Positions 43,595-53,528 of a stretch of 64,000 nucleotides of DNA are shown here, piece by piece. The notes below the pieces were generated by a model. That model ran no database searches and was not told the DNA's origin. It saw nothing but the letters and a program-made list of their open reading frames with translations. The stretch spans positions 93,221 through 157,220 of the forward strand of contig OMZQ01000006.1 in the NCBI GenBank assembly GCA_900315595.1, given 5' to 3'. The first letter of the stretch is position 1. Every line of letters starts with the position of its first letter. This DNA comes from an uncultured Eubacteriales bacterium (GTDB taxonomy: Bacteria > Bacillota > Clostridia > Oscillospirales > Oscillospiraceae). The position numbers and the translations under genes were made by a program.

Positions 43595-44842
43595 TCAGCG
43601 GTAGATGGGGTACTTCTCGGTCAGCTTGACGACCTCGGAGCGGATGTAGTCCTTCTGGTTATCGAAGTCGCGGATGGCCAGGTCGATGAGCTCGGCCAGC
43701 TTCTCCATGTCGGCTTCCTTCAGACCGCGGGAGGTGACCGCCGGGGTGCCGATGCGGATGCCGGAGGTGACGAACGGGCTTCTGGGCTCGCCGGGGACCG
43801 TGTTCTTGTTGACGGTGATGTAAACCTCGTCCAGACGGTTCTGGAGCTCCTTGCCGGTGACCTCAAGACCGATGAGGTCGAGGAGCATCAGATGGTTGTC
43901 GGTGCCGCCGGAAACGATCTTCTGGCCGCGAGCCATCAGCGCGTTGGCCAGGGCCTTGGCGTTGCGGACGACCTGCTCCTGGTAGGCCTTGAACTCGGGC
44001 TTGAGGGCTTCGCCGAAGGCAACGGCCTTGCCGGCGATGACGTGCATCAGAGGACCGCCCTGGATGCCGGGGAAGATGGCCTTGTTGAAGTTGAACTTAT
44101 CAACAGCAGCCTGGTTGGCAAGGATCATGCCGCCACGGGGGCCGCGCAGGGTCTTGTGGGTGGTGGTGGTGACGACGTCGGCATAGGGGAAGGGGCTGGG
44201 ATGCACACCGGCGGCAACGAGACCGGCGATGTGGGCCATATCGACCATCAGAACCGCGCCGACCTCGTCCGCGATCTCGCGGAACTTGGGGAAGTCGATC
44301 GTGCGGCAGTAGGCGGAGGCGCCGGCCACGATCAGCTTGGGATGATGCTCGTGCGCCTTGGCACGGACGTCTTCGTAGTCGATGATGCCGTTGGCATCAA
44401 CGCCGTAAGAGACGCAGTGGAAGTACTTGCCGGACATATTCACCGGGCTGCCGTGGGTCAGGTGACCGCCGTTGGAGAGGTCCATGCCCATGAAGGTGTC
44501 GCCGGGATTCAGAACGGCAAAGAAGACGGCCATATTGGCCTGTGCGCCGGAGTGGGGCTGGACGTTGGCGTAGTCGCAGCCGAAGAGCTTCTTGGCGCGC
44601 TCAATGGCAATGTTTTCCACCACGTCGACGCACTCGCAGCCGCCGTAGTAACGCTTGCCGGGATAGCCCTCAGCGTATTTGTTGGTCAGGACGCTGCCCA
44701 TGGCCATCATGACTTCCTCGGAGACGATGTTCTCGGAGGCGATCAGCTCCAGGTTTCTGCACTGTCTGGCGAACTCAGCCTGCATGGCCTGGCCGACTTC
44801 CGGATCGTAGTTGGCAATTCTTTCCAGGGATTCTTTCAGCAT
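43595..44842 (-). CDS. glyA: Serine hydroxymethyltransferase
   Basis: 415 residues. PLP enzyme interconverting serine and glycine with tetrahydrofolate; main source of C1 units. Features: [39 protein letters not shown], the PLP-lysine in [18 protein letters not shown], and [11 protein letters not shown]. The start ATG 44842 has GGAGG; an upstream in-frame start at 44911 overlaps the promoter and is not used. It has its own promoter and terminator, next to the 5-formyl-THF cyclo-ligase and folD genes. Confidence 0.98.
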   Translation of the reverse strand: MLKESLERIANYDPEVGQAMQAEFARQCRNLELIASENIVSEEVMMAMGSVLTNKYAEGYPGKRYYGGCECVDVVENIAIERAKKLFGCDYANVQPHSGAQANMAVFFAVLNPGDTFMGMDLSNGGHLTHGSPVNMSGKYFHCVSYGVDANGIIDYEDVRAKAHEHHPKLIVAGASAYCRTIDFPKFREIADEVGAVLMVDMAHIAGLVAAGVHPSPFPYADVVTTTTHKTLRGPRGGMILANQAAVDKFNFNKAIFPGIQGGPLMHVIAGKAVAFGEALKPEFKAYQEQVVRNAKALANALMARGQKIVSGGTDNHLMLLDLIGLEVTGKELQNRLDEVYITVNKNTVPGEPRSPFVTSGIRIGTPAVTSRGLKEADMEKLAELIDLAIRDFDNQKDYIRSEVVKLTEKYPIYR

Positions 44843-44901
44843 GGTATTTCCTCCATCAACAATTATTCTTTCCGTAAAAAAGCGCAGCGGCGCTATATTG
44901 A

Positions 44902-44930
44902 AATGTAACACAGGCGACCGGAAAAGTCAA
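44902..44930 (-). promoter_or_regulatory. glyA promoter
   Basis: Read on the minus strand: TTGACT (44925-44930), a 17-bp spacer and TACATT (44902-44907). The leader is about 55 nt and contains GCGCCGCTGCGC, a short hairpin. Confidence 0.7.
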
Positions 44931-44955
44931 CCCTTCATTCACTAATTATATACAA

Positions 44956-45531
44956 TTACCCGCCGTAAACGGCGGCTTCGGTGAAGACCTGCTCCACGGG
45001 CCGGTCCCAGGGGTCCACCGGCAGGGCAGGGACCTTCTGGACCTCAAAAGCAACCAGGACGATATGGGCGCGGACGCACCGGGGAAGGTAGCGGTCATAG
45101 TAGCCGCCGCCCATGCCCATCCGGTTGCAGGCCGGGTCGAAGCCCGTCCCCGGGCAGACCACCAGGTCGAGCTCCTCCGGGGCGACCTCGCGGGACAGCT
45201 CCCGTACCGGCTCGCGGATGCCGTAGGCGCCGCTTTGCCAGGCTCCGGGGATCATCGCGATCATCTCGGTCCGGCTGACGCAAAGGGGGTAGCAGAATTG
45301 CTTTCCGGCGGAGGCCGGATGGGTCAGCAGGCTGTCCAGGGACAGCTCGCCGCCCACGTGGTCGTAGATCATCACGGTTTTGGCGGCGCGAAAGACCTCG
45401 CTGTCCGCCAGCCGTTCCACGGCGCGGGCGGATCTTTCGGCGCGCTCCGCAGGCGTGAGACCGTTGCGGGCCCGGATCAGCGATCTTCGCAGGGCCTTGC
45501 GTTCTTCGGTTCGGGTGAGGTCGTTGGACAT
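44956..45531 (-). CDS. 5-formyltetrahydrofolate cyclo-ligase
   Basis: 191 residues. It recycles 5-formyl-THF, an SHMT inhibitor, to methenyl-THF using ATP. Features: an Arg-rich N-terminal helix (ERKALRRSLIRARNGLTPAERAERS), MIYDHVGGELSLDSLL, the PVRE substrate region and the glycine-rich DLVVCPGTGFDPACNRMGMGGGYYDRYL loop. ATG 45531 has GGAGG. It is 70 bp after folD and 113 bp before glyA, forming a folate C1 group. Confidence 0.93.
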   Translation of the reverse strand: MSNDLTRTEERKALRRSLIRARNGLTPAERAERSARAVERLADSEVFRAAKTVMIYDHVGGELSLDSLLTHPASAGKQFCYPLCVSRTEMIAMIPGAWQSGAYGIREPVRELSREVAPEELDLVVCPGTGFDPACNRMGMGGGYYDRYLPRCVRAHIVLVAFEVQKVPALPVDPWDRPVEQVFTEAAVYGG

Positions 45532-45601
45532 GGTTTCGCCTCCGGACGATTTTCGCATTTGCGGTTGATCGGGAAACATACCGGCTCAGAATGGTCGGTT
45601 T

Positions 45602-46459
45602 CTATTTCTCAATTCTCCGCTTCGCGGCTTCCACGACGTGCTTGCAGAGGACGGCGGAGGTCACGCTGCCGACGCCGCCGGGGACAGGGGTCAGGGCGGC
45701 GGCGATGGGCTCGGCCTCCTCGGCTCTGACGTCGCCGCAGAGCTTCTGCTTGGCCTCGTTCCAGCCGATGCCGACGTCGATCACGATCTGGCCGGGGCGG
45801 AGATAGTTCGCTCCGACGCTCTCCATCTGACCGGAGGCTGCGACGACGATATCCGCCTCGCGCGTGACGGCGGGAACGTCCACGGTCCGGGTGTGGCAGA
45901 CGGTCACCGTGGCGTTGGCGTGCATGAGCATCATGGCTACGGGGCGGCCGATCACCAGAGACCGGCCGATCACAGCGACCCGCTTGCCCTTGGGATCGAC
46001 GCCGTAATAGCGAAGCAGCTCCATCGCCGCCTGCGCCGTGCAGGGCGGGAAGCCGAGGGCGGTGTTTGTGAACACGCCGGCCAGAGAGCCGTCGGTGCAG
46101 CCGTCCACGTCCTTTTCCGGGGCCAGCATCCGGCGGGCCTTCTCGCCGTCAAGCTGCTTCGGCAGCGGACGGAACATCAGGATGCCGTGGACCTCGGGGT
46201 CGGTGTTCAAGGCTTCGAGGGTGCGGAAAAAGGTATCGCTGTCCACGTCCGCGGGCAGGACCACGTTCTTCACCCGGACGCCGACCTTCTCGCAACGCTT
46301 CATGGCGCCGCGCTCATAGGCCAGGTCGTCGTCGCGCTCGCCCACGCGGAAGATCGCCAGCGTGGGCAGGACGCCCTTCGCGGTCAGCTCCGCCGCCTCG
46401 GCGGCGACGGTTTCACTCAGGGCCGCCGCGACCGGCGCGCCTTTCCAGATTTCTGCCAT
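45602..46459 (-). CDS. folD: Methylene-THF dehydrogenase / methenyl-THF cyclohydrolase (FolD)
   Basis: 285 residues. It links methylene-, methenyl- and formyl-THF. The NADP domain has GRSLVIGRPVAMMLMHANATVTVCHTRT and the C-terminal PVPGGVGSVTSAVLCKHVVEAA is standard. The N-domain motif normally YVxxKxK reads YERGAMK (Tyr-48): the lysine four residues after Tyr is Ala-52, while the one six residues after (Lys-54) is kept. I know this YERGA variant as common in Clostridia; the effect on cyclohydrolase activity is not clear from sequence. GGGAGG precedes ATG 46459. Confidence 0.94.
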   Translation of the reverse strand: MAEIWKGAPVAAALSETVAAEAAELTAKGVLPTLAIFRVGERDDDLAYERGAMKRCEKVGVRVKNVVLPADVDSDTFFRTLEALNTDPEVHGILMFRPLPKQLDGEKARRMLAPEKDVDGCTDGSLAGVFTNTALGFPPCTAQAAMELLRYYGVDPKGKRVAVIGRSLVIGRPVAMMLMHANATVTVCHTRTVDVPAVTREADIVVAASGQMESVGANYLRPGQIVIDVGIGWNEAKQKLCGDVRAEEAEPIAAALTPVPGGVGSVTSAVLCKHVVEAAKRRIEK

Positions 46460-46514
46460 GTTGAAAAACCTCCCATGCAGGTGTATCTCGTTTCGTGTTT
46501 CGGGCGCGTTCCGG

Positions 46515-46594
46515 CAATCGCACCCCAGCCGCCATTGACCGGGGTGGGCGATTGTCGCAGCGCAGGTACGGCGGCCAGAGGTCTGGCCGCCCTA
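46515..46594. repeat. Two adjacent palindromic repeats between glyS and folD
   Basis: First: CAATCGCACCCC (46515-46526) pairs with GGGGTG-GG-CGATTG (46541-46554). Second: GGCGGCCAG (46570-46578) pairs with CTGGCCGCC (46583-46591), with GTA/TAC extending it to 46567-46594. Neither has a U-tract, so they look like REP-type intergenic palindromes, a form common between genes of gut Clostridia. They fill most of a 163-bp gap with no gene. Confidence 0.65.
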
Positions 46595-46622
46595 CGGGAT
46601 GGATCTTGATCGGCAGGGGCGC

Positions 46623-48020
46623 TTAACCCAGGTGCTCGCGGAGCCAGGTCTTGAGCTCGGCGATGGGGACGCGGACCTGCTCCATCGTGTCGCGGTCGCG
46701 GATGGTGACGGCGTTGTCGGCGGGGGTCTTGTCGTCGCCGACGGTCTGGAAGTCAACGGTCACGCAGTAGGGCGTGCCGATCTCGTCCTCGCGGCGGTAG
46801 CGCTTGCCGATGGAGCCGGTGTCGTCATAGTCGCACATGAAGTCCTTCGACAGCTCATCGCAGAGCGCCAGAGCGGGCTCAGCCAGCTTCTTGCTCAGGG
46901 GCAGGACGGCGACCTTGATCGGGGCGACGTCGGGATGCAGGTGCAGGACCACGCGGACGTCGTTCTTGGCCTCGTCCACGATCTCTTCGTCGTAGGCCTG
47001 GCAGAGCAGGGCAAGGACCGTGCGATCGAGGCCGTAGGTGCTTTCGACAATGTAGGGGATGTAGCGCTCGTTCGTGTAGGGATCGAGGTAGTCCATCTTC
47101 TGGCCGCTGTACTCCTGGTGACGGCTCAGGTCGAAGTCGGTGCGGTCATGGGTGCCGTTGATCTCGCCCCAGCCGATGGAGGGGAAGAGGAATTCGATGT
47201 CGCAGGCGGCCTTTGCGTAGTGGGCCAGCTTCTCGTGGTCGTGGAAGCGGAGGTTCTCGGCGGGCAGGCCGAGGTCCTCAAAGAACTGCTTGCCGAAGTT
47301 TTTGAAGTATTCGTAGAGCTCCAGATCGTCGCCGGGCTTGCAGAAGGTTTGGTACTCCATCTGCTCGAACTCGATGGTGCGGAAGGTGAAGTTGCCCGGG
47401 GTGATCTCATTGCGGAAGGCCTTGCCGATCTGACCGATGGAGAAGGGCAGCTTGGCACGCATGGAGCGCAGGACGTTGGGGTAGTTGACGTACTCGCCCT
47501 GGGCGTTCTCGGGGCGCAGATAGATGACGGACTTCGCGTCGTTCGTGACGCCGCGGTAGGTCTGGAACATCAGATTGAATTCGCGGATATCGGTAAAGTT
47601 GTGCTTGCCGCAGTTCGGGCAGGGGATGGAATGGGCCTTGATGAAATCGAACATCTCAGCCTTGGTCATGCCGTCGGCGTGGGCTTCGGGGTCAAAGGCC
47701 TCGATCAGATTGTCGGCGCGGAAGCGCATCTTGCACTCCCGGCAGTCGAGCATCGGATCGGAGAAGCTGGAAACGTGGCCGCTGGCCTCCCAGACGCGGG
47801 GGTTCATCAGGATGTCGGCGTCTACCTCGAAGCTGTTGCGGCGCTCCTGGATGAAGCGCTTGCGCCAGGCGTCCTTGACGTTGTTCTTCAGCCGCGCGCC
47901 GAGGGGGCCGTAGTCCCAGGTATTGGCCAGGCCGCCGTAAATCTCGGAGCCGGCGAAGATGAAGCCGCGGTTTTTGCAGAGAGCGATGATCTTATCCATC
48001 GTTTTTTCGGTATTGTTCAT
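46623..48020 (-). CDS. glyS: Glycine--tRNA ligase (single-chain, alpha2 type)
   Basis: 465 residues, the eukaryote/archaeal-like class II form, not the bacterial GlyQ/GlyS tetramer. Features: GFIFAGSEIYGGLANTWDYGPLG at the start, motif 2 region IGKAFRNEITPGNFTFRTIEFEQMEYQTFC, motif 3 ESTYGLDRTVLALL, and a C-terminal anticodon-binding domain. Cysteines CRECKMRF and CPNCGKHNF suggest a zinc site. It charges tRNA-Gly. It is 47 bp after smsB and upstream of folD, so it may share their transcript. Confidence 0.97.
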   Translation of the reverse strand: MNNTEKTMDKIIALCKNRGFIFAGSEIYGGLANTWDYGPLGARLKNNVKDAWRKRFIQERRNSFEVDADILMNPRVWEASGHVSSFSDPMLDCRECKMRFRADNLIEAFDPEAHADGMTKAEMFDFIKAHSIPCPNCGKHNFTDIREFNLMFQTYRGVTNDAKSVIYLRPENAQGEYVNYPNVLRSMRAKLPFSIGQIGKAFRNEITPGNFTFRTIEFEQMEYQTFCKPGDDLELYEYFKNFGKQFFEDLGLPAENLRFHDHEKLAHYAKAACDIEFLFPSIGWGEINGTHDRTDFDLSRHQEYSGQKMDYLDPYTNERYIPYIVESTYGLDRTVLALLCQAYDEEIVDEAKNDVRVVLHLHPDVAPIKVAVLPLSKKLAEPALALCDELSKDFMCDYDDTGSIGKRYRREDEIGTPYCVTVDFQTVGDDKTPADNAVTIRDRDTMEQVRVPIAELKTWLREHLG

Positions 48021-48067
48021 AGGAGAGCCTCCCTGTATAGATTTTTCTTTTGATATGCCTGCGGTCC

Positions 48068-48994
48068 TTATTTCAGGAACCCGTTGATGATCTGCTCCTC
48101 GGCCTCCTGCTCGGTCAGACCCAGGGTCATCAGCTTCATCAGCTGCTCCCCGGCGATCTTGCCGATGGCGGCCTCATGGACCAGCGCGGCGTCCACGTGG
48201 TTCGCCTCCAGCCCCGGAACAGCCAGGATGCGGCCCCGGTCCATGATGATGGAGTCGCATTCGGTGTGGCCCTGGCAGGGGGCGTTGCCCAGGATCTTTG
48301 CGTCAAATTTCTGGTAGGAGTCGTCCCGCGCAACGGAGCGGGAGACCACGTCCGCGCTGGAGCCCGCGCCGTCCAGACTGACGGAATAGGCCGAGATCGC
48401 CCGCTGCTGCTCGTGGGTCATCAGACGCTCGCGCACCAGAAGACGGGCGCCGGCCTTGAGCTCGGCATTGGTGGTCCGCTCGGTGTCGTCCACGCCCTTG
48501 ATCTGGACCATTTCCATCTCCATGAAGCTGTTTTCGTCCATGTGGACCTCGGTCACGGGATTCAGGATCCGCTTGCCCGCGCCGCTGCCGGAGCCGTAGT
48601 GCTTTTCCACGTACTTCACGTGCGCGCCCGGCTCGAGATAGAAGGTGTGGATGCCGTCGTGCTGGGCATCCTGGTTGCCGCAGTTGTCGATGCCGCAGCC
48701 CGCCACGATCACCACGTCGGCGTCCCGGCCGACGTAGAAATCGTTGTATACGGTCTCCTTCAGGCCGGTCTCGGTCAGGACCACGGGGATGTGAACGCTT
48801 TCGTTTTTGGTGCCCGGCTTGATGCGGATATCGATGCCGGGCTTGTCCGTCTTGGGGACGATCTCGATATTTGCCGTGCTGTTCCGTCCGGCAGCCTCGC
48901 CGTTGGAGCGGATGTTATAAGCGCCGGCGGGAACCCCGTGGAGGTCCGCGACCTCCTGCAGCAGGCGGAGCTGAATTTCATTGAGCTGTTTCAT
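48068..48994 (-). CDS. SufB/SufD-family Fe-S assembly protein (SmsB-like)
   Basis: 308 residues. A single SufB/D-type beta-helix protein (TFYLEPGAHVKYVEKHYGSGSGAG, MEMEMVQIKGVDDTERTTNAELKAGARLLV, CQGHTECDSIIMDRGRILAVPGLEANHVDAALVHEAAIG). It is much shorter than full SufB (about 470). The conserved C-terminal HEAAIGKI and the Cys in GHTECDS fit a scaffold role. With the upstream ATPase it forms the two-gene SMS/minimal SUF arrangement; no sufS, sufU or sufD is nearby. It overlaps the ATPase gene by 4 bp (ATGA). Confidence 0.88.
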   Translation of the reverse strand: MKQLNEIQLRLLQEVADLHGVPAGAYNIRSNGEAAGRNSTANIEIVPKTDKPGIDIRIKPGTKNESVHIPVVLTETGLKETVYNDFYVGRDADVVIVAGCGIDNCGNQDAQHDGIHTFYLEPGAHVKYVEKHYGSGSGAGKRILNPVTEVHMDENSFMEMEMVQIKGVDDTERTTNAELKAGARLLVRERLMTHEQQRAISAYSVSLDGAGSSADVVSRSVARDDSYQKFDAKILGNAPCQGHTECDSIIMDRGRILAVPGLEANHVDAALVHEAAIGKIAGEQLMKLMTLGLTEQEAEEQIINGFLK

Positions 48995-49734
48995 GCCTCG
49001 CCCTCCTTCGTAAGCTGACGGCAGGCAGCGACCGCGGAGGCGGTGCCGATCAGCGTGGGCAGGATCTCGTCTCTGGGACCCTGACGCAGCACCGCGCCGT
49101 CCTGGATCACGATGATCCGGTCGGCCACGGCCAGAATGCGCTCCTGATGGGAGATGATCATGATGGAGCTGTCCCGGATGTGGCGGCGCAGGTTCTCAAA
49201 GACCCGGATCAGATTCTGGAAGCTCCAAAGGTCGATGCCGGCCTCCGGCTCGTCAAAGATGGAGAGCTTCGCGCCCCGGGCCAGGACCGTGGCAATCTCG
49301 ATGCGCTTGAGCTCGCCGCCGGACAGAGAGGCGTTTACCTCCCGTTCGATATAATCCTTCGCGCAAAGGCCCACGGCGGAGAGATATTCGCAGGCCTCGC
49401 CCACGCCAAGCCGCTTGCCCGCGGCGATCCGGAGCAGATCCAGGACCTGCAGACCCTTGAAGCGGACGGGCTGCTGGAAGGCATAGGCAATGCCCATGCG
49501 GGCACGATCCGTGACGGAGGCGTGGGTGATATCCGTACCGTTGAAGAAAATGCTGCCCCCGGAGGGCGTCTCCACGCCGGCGATCAGCCGGGCAAGGGTG
49601 GACTTGCCGCCGCCGTTGGGACCGGTGACGACGACCAGCTCCCGGTCGGGGATCGTGAGGCTCACGTCACGGAGAATGCCCTTCGGACGCCCCTCGTCCT
49701 CGACCCGGAAGGAAAGATGCTGTAGTTCTAACAT
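48991..49734 (-). CDS. SufC-like Fe-S assembly ATPase (SmsC-like)
   Basis: 247 residues. ABC-ATPase without membrane part: Walker A GPNGGGKSTLARL (about 39-51), Q-loop FQQPVRFKGL, signature SLSGGELKRIEIA, Walker B KLSIFDEPEAGIDLWSF with catalytic Glu, switch His in ISHQER. The EPEAGIDLWSF stretch is typical of SufC-type proteins. It partners SmsB. A TATAAT at 49765-49770 (minus strand) lies about 30 nt upstream. Confidence 0.9.
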   Translation of the reverse strand: MLELQHLSFRVEDEGRPKGILRDVSLTIPDRELVVVTGPNGGGKSTLARLIAGVETPSGGSIFFNGTDITHASVTDRARMGIAYAFQQPVRFKGLQVLDLLRIAAGKRLGVGEACEYLSAVGLCAKDYIEREVNASLSGGELKRIEIATVLARGAKLSIFDEPEAGIDLWSFQNLIRVFENLRRHIRDSSIMIISHQERILAVADRIIVIQDGAVLRQGPRDEILPTLIGTASAVAACRQLTKEGEA

Positions 49735-49764
49735 TACATACCTCGCTGAATGGAATCTTTCCGC

Positions 49765-49770
49765 ATTATA
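49765..49770 (-). promoter_or_regulatory. -10 box of the smsCB genes
   Basis: TATAAT on the minus strand; the -35 at 17 bp is poor (TAGAAA), so strength is uncertain. Distance to the start codon is 30 nt. Confidence 0.5.
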
Positions 49771-49793
49771 CCCGATTTGTGCGTAAATTTCTA

Positions 49794-49824
49794 CCCCTTT
49801 TTTCTTTTTCAGTGAAAAAAGGGG
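49794..49824. terminator. Hairpin between the large ABC gene and smsC
   Basis: CCCCTTTTTT (49794-49803) pairs with AAAAAAGGGG (49815-49824). The U-rich part is inside the stem, so termination efficiency is uncertain. Confidence 0.5.
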
Positions 49825-49858
49825 CAGGCGTTTTCATGCAGAGGCGCTTGGGGTGCGA

Positions 49859-52800
49859 TTATTCGGAGCGCAGGGCGGCGACCGGGTCGGAGCGGGCGGC
49901 TTTTTTCGCCGGGATCAGGCCGCCGATCAGGGTCAGGACGACGCTCAGGGCGACCAGGATGGCTGCCGACGTCGGCGGCAGATAGGCGCGGATCTCGACC
50001 TGACCGGCCAGGGAGGCGATGATCCGGTTCGCCGGGATCAGGAGCAGGTAGGTGATTCCCACGCCCAGAAGACCCGCCAGGGCGCCGATGATGAAGGTCT
50101 CGGCGTTGAAGACCGTGGAGATGTTGCGCTTCGAAGCGCCGATGGCGCGGAGAATGCCGATCTCCTTGCGCCGCTCCAGAACAGAGATATAGGTGATGAC
50201 GCCGATCATAACCGAGGAGACGACCAGAGAGATCGCCACGAAGGCGATCAGGACCGTGGAGATCGCATCCACGATGTCTGTGACCGAGGACATCAGGGTA
50301 TCGACCATGTCGGTATAGGTGATAACCTTCTCGTCCTGCCCGGTCTCGGTCATGCGGGTGTTGTAGTCCTCCAGGATCTGCTTGACGCGGCGCTTGCCCT
50401 CGAAGTCGCGGGGGTAGATCGTAATGGAATCCGGCTTCTCCCGGTCGGCATAGCCGAGGCTGTGGAGGTTGCCGTCGTAGGTGTTGCTCTGGCGGGAGAT
50501 CAGGGCGGTCATCAGATCGCGAAGCTCGGCCGGCTCCATATTCATCGAGAAGGCCCCGGCCAGGGTCTCGGGATCGAGCTTCAGGGCGGATTCGAGCTGC
50601 TTGCCGAGGTCCCCGGCAAGGGTCTCCATCTGACTCCGGAGGGTGTCGCGAATCGCTGTGCCAACGGACTCGATCATCTGGTCCGCGGCGGCGTTCATGG
50701 CGGCGGCAAGCCGGTAAGAATAGCCCGCGAAGAGCTTTTGAGCCTGGCGCTCCAGATCGGAGGTGTCCAAGGAGGCGGCCAGCGTGGACTGAATGAGCCC
50801 GCCGGCCTCCGGGCCGGAGAGATAGTCGGCAAAGGAGGTCTGCAGACTGTCGGGGCCGGGCAGACCGTTTTCGGCGGCGTACTCGGAATAGCCCTCCGTC
50901 AGATCGGCGGCAACGGCACCGATCTGGGCCGGAGACAGGGTGAAGCGCTCGACCCGCTCGTTGAGATCGGCGGCGGCAGCGTTCAGAGCCGCTCTCCCCT
51001 GCTCGCTTTGCAGGTACTCGCCCAGGTAGGCCATCGGAAGCTCGCCGTCCTCCAGACCGTGATCGGCCAGATAGTCCGGGTAGCCCGCGAGGACGCCCTG
51101 CAGAAGGGCGGCGAGCTCCTCCTGCGTGATGGCGGCTGCGTTGTTCTCCGCGAGAGCGTTTTGGATTCCGGTCTGAATCCGCTCAGCGGCGGCGTCGGAG
51201 CTGAGATACGCGCCGACCGCCTCCGGCAGACGGGAGACGTCGTTGGCGGGGTCGTTCCGAATGGATTCGGCGTAGCCCTCCATCAGCTTTGAAAACAGCT
51301 CCCGAAGCTGATCGGGGGAGAGCTTGAGCTTGACGCCGGACAGGAGGCCGGCGAGCTGGTCCCGGCTGAGCCCTGGCATGGCGGAGGCGAAAACGGAGGG
51401 GTCCACGGTGTTGGACATGTCGATCTTTGAGAGGTCGATCTGGGAAAAGTCCAGCTTCGAGGGATCAAAGAGCGGGGCGTCCCCCTCAAGCTGGAAGGCG
51501 TTTTTCAGCGCCTCCTCGTCCACGGAAAACAGGCCGCTCAGATCCACGTCGCCCGCGTCCGGCTGCTCCCCGAAGGGGCGTCCCGTGAAGACGTCGGTGT
51601 GCGGGTCGCTTTTCTGGGCGCGAACGATGTCGCTTTCCGCCGCAGCCTGCATCAGATGATCGGTCAGCGCAGCCGGGTAGCAGATGCCGATCCGCAGGGT
51701 CGGATTGCTCTCGTCCTCCTTGGGCTGGACGACGCCGACGATTTCCAGGGTCTCCGCGTCGGCAAGGAGGGAGCGGAGGAACTTTTCATCGTCCGAGCGG
51801 TTGGTCCAGACCTTGTAGGTCTCGTCGTAGGCGTAGAACTGCGCCGCAGGCAGGACGCGGAAGCTGATGCCGGGGAAGTCCGCGTAGCGGTAGTTCCGCT
51901 CCTTTCCGGGGTCCGGGATCCGACCGCCCTCGACGAAGGCGCGGATCATCGACTCCAGCTCGGCAGGGTCCTTCATGCCCATCGTATAGAGGGTGAGATC
52001 GCTGACCATGCCGCTTGCGCTCAGAACCAGAACGCACTCGTTCCAGCGCTCCGGCCAGCGCCCGGCCTTGACGTCGTACTGACCGGTATAGAGGTCGGTG
52101 TTTGCAGGCATGGGGTGGAAGGAGTCGGTGCTGGTCATGGCGGAAAAGAGGCTGCTCATGCCGTCCGCCATGGAAAAGCCCATCGCGGCGAAGCTGCGGT
52201 CCGGGTTGACCTGGCGGATCGAGGTCTCCGTGACCGTAAAGATCTGCGGCGTGACGCCGTAGCCGTACTCAATGGCCTGAACGTGGTCGTAAACGTCGGT
52301 CTGCCCGCTCTCCAGATGGGCGCGCAGGGCGGCAAGGTCGTTGACCGAGACCGTGGACAGAAGGCTCGTCACGGTATGCCGCTCATGGACCTCTGCGTTC
52401 CCGGTCTCGTCCTCGCCGGGGGCGTTCGGCATGAAATTGGCCAGATTGATGCTGGAATTCGTGATCTGGAGCGGGTAGCTTTTCAGGGTCTCCTCCTCCA
52501 CGTTCCGGATATAGCGGTTGACGCCGTTGGACATGGAGAGGATCATCGCAATGCCGATGATGCCGATGGACCCGGCAAAGGCGATCAGCAGGGTGCGGAC
52601 CTTCTTGGTCCAGAGGTTGTGAAAGCTCAGGTTCAGGGCAGTCAGCAGCGACATCGCGGAACGGCCCATGTTTTTGTGGACGGCCTGCTCGGCGTCGGGA
52701 TCGAAGGGATCGGAATCGTCGGTGATCTTCCCGTCCTTGAGCCGGACGATGCGGGTGGCGTACTGCTCGGCAAGCTCCGGATTGTGCGTCACCATGACGA

Positions 52801-53389
52801 CAAGGCGGTCGCGCGCGACCTCCTTGAGCAGGTCCATGACCTGCAGACTGGTCTCGCTGTCCAGCGCGCCGGTCGGCTCGTCGGCCAGGAGAATATCCGG
52901 GTCGTTGACCAGAGCGCGGGCAATGGCAACGCGCTGCATCTGGCCGCCGGAGAGTTGAGCGGGCTTTTTGTGCATATGCTCGCTCAGGCCGACCTGACGC
53001 AGGGCGTCGGCGGCGCGTTTCCTCCGCTCGCGGCGGGAGACGCCGCCGATCGTCAGGGCAAGCTCCACGTTCGAGAGGATGTTCTGGTGCGGGATCAGAT
53101 TGTAGCTCTGGAAGACGAAGCCGACCGTGTGATTGCGGTAGGAATCCCAATCGCGGGCCGTATATTTTTTCGTGGAGACCCCGTTGATCGCAAGCTCGCC
53201 GCTGTCATAGCGGTCCAGACCGCCGATGACGTTCAGCAGCGTGGTCTTGCCCGAGCCGCTGGGGCCGAGAATCGCCACGAATTCATTGTCCCGCAGGTTC
53301 AGACTGACCCCGTCCAGGGCAGTCTGTACCAGCGAGCCGGTCTTATAGACCTTTCGGATGTTCTGAATCTGCAGCATATCGTTCACCAT
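49859..53389 (-). CDS. Large MacB/FtsX-type ABC transporter, ATPase fused to permease
   Basis: 1176 residues from ATG 53389; ATG 53377 (four residues later) is an equally plausible start. Residues 1-230 are a MacB/LolD-type ATPase: [48 protein letters not shown] first membrane helix follows ([20 protein letters not shown]), then about 740 residues outside, then three helices with the FtsX signature ([24 protein letters not shown] and [19 protein letters not shown]). The outer domain has a long alpha-helical, Ala/Glu/Leu-rich stretch of repeating 30- to 40-residue pieces (for example [17 protein letters not shown]). Such machines transmit force across the membrane; the task here is unknown. 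Confidence 0.88.
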   Translation of the reverse strand: MVNDMLQIQNIRKVYKTGSLVQTALDGVSLNLRDNEFVAILGPSGSGKTTLLNVIGGLDRYDSGELAINGVSTKKYTARDWDSYRNHTVGFVFQSYNLIPHQNILSNVELALTIGGVSRRERRKRAADALRQVGLSEHMHKKPAQLSGGQMQRVAIARALVNDPDILLADEPTGALDSETSLQVMDLLKEVARDRLVVMVTHNPELAEQYATRIVRLKDGKITDDSDPFDPDAEQAVHKNMGRSAMSLLTALNLSFHNLWTKKVRTLLIAFAGSIGIIGIAMILSMSNGVNRYIRNVEEETLKSYPLQITNSSINLANFMPNAPGEDETGNAEVHERHTVTSLLSTVSVNDLAALRAHLESGQTDVYDHVQAIEYGYGVTPQIFTVTETSIRQVNPDRSFAAMGFSMADGMSSLFSAMTSTDSFHPMPANTDLYTGQYDVKAGRWPERWNECVLVLSASGMVSDLTLYTMGMKDPAELESMIRAFVEGGRIPDPGKERNYRYADFPGISFRVLPAAQFYAYDETYKVWTNRSDDEKFLRSLLADAETLEIVGVVQPKEDESNPTLRIGICYPAALTDHLMQAAAESDIVRAQKSDPHTDVFTGRPFGEQPDAGDVDLSGLFSVDEEALKNAFQLEGDAPLFDPSKLDFSQIDLSKIDMSNTVDPSVFASAMPGLSRDQLAGLLSGVKLKLSPDQLRELFSKLMEGYAESIRNDPANDVSRLPEAVGAYLSSDAAAERIQTGIQNALAENNAAAITQEELAALLQGVLAGYPDYLADHGLEDGELPMAYLGEYLQSEQGRAALNAAAADLNERVERFTLSPAQIGAVAADLTEGYSEYAAENGLPGPDSLQTSFADYLSGPEAGGLIQSTLAASLDTSDLERQAQKLFAGYSYRLAAAMNAAADQMIESVGTAIRDTLRSQMETLAGDLGKQLESALKLDPETLAGAFSMNMEPAELRDLMTALISRQSNTYDGNLHSLGYADREKPDSITIYPRDFEGKRRVKQILEDYNTRMTETGQDEKVITYTDMVDTLMSSVTDIVDAISTVLIAFVAISLVVSSVMIGVITYISVLERRKEIGILRAIGASKRNISTVFNAETFIIGALAGLLGVGITYLLLIPANRIIASLAGQVEIRAYLPPTSAAILVALSVVLTLIGGLIPAKKAARSDPVAALRSE

Positions 53390-53528
53390 TTTTCCATCGT
53401 ATCTTTTTCCCGCATTATACACGATTTCGGCAAAGAAAAAAGGGAGTTCAGAATCTTTTTATAAAATGTTTACATTTTGTGCGAATACGGCCCGGCTGCG
53501 GCTGCCCGGCGCACGGCCGCCGGACGGC

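Noticed and set aside
51599..53464. A 621-residue plus-strand open frame opposite the large ABC gene
   Set aside because: Antisense shadow without ribosome binding site; the minus strand has clear ATPase motifs.
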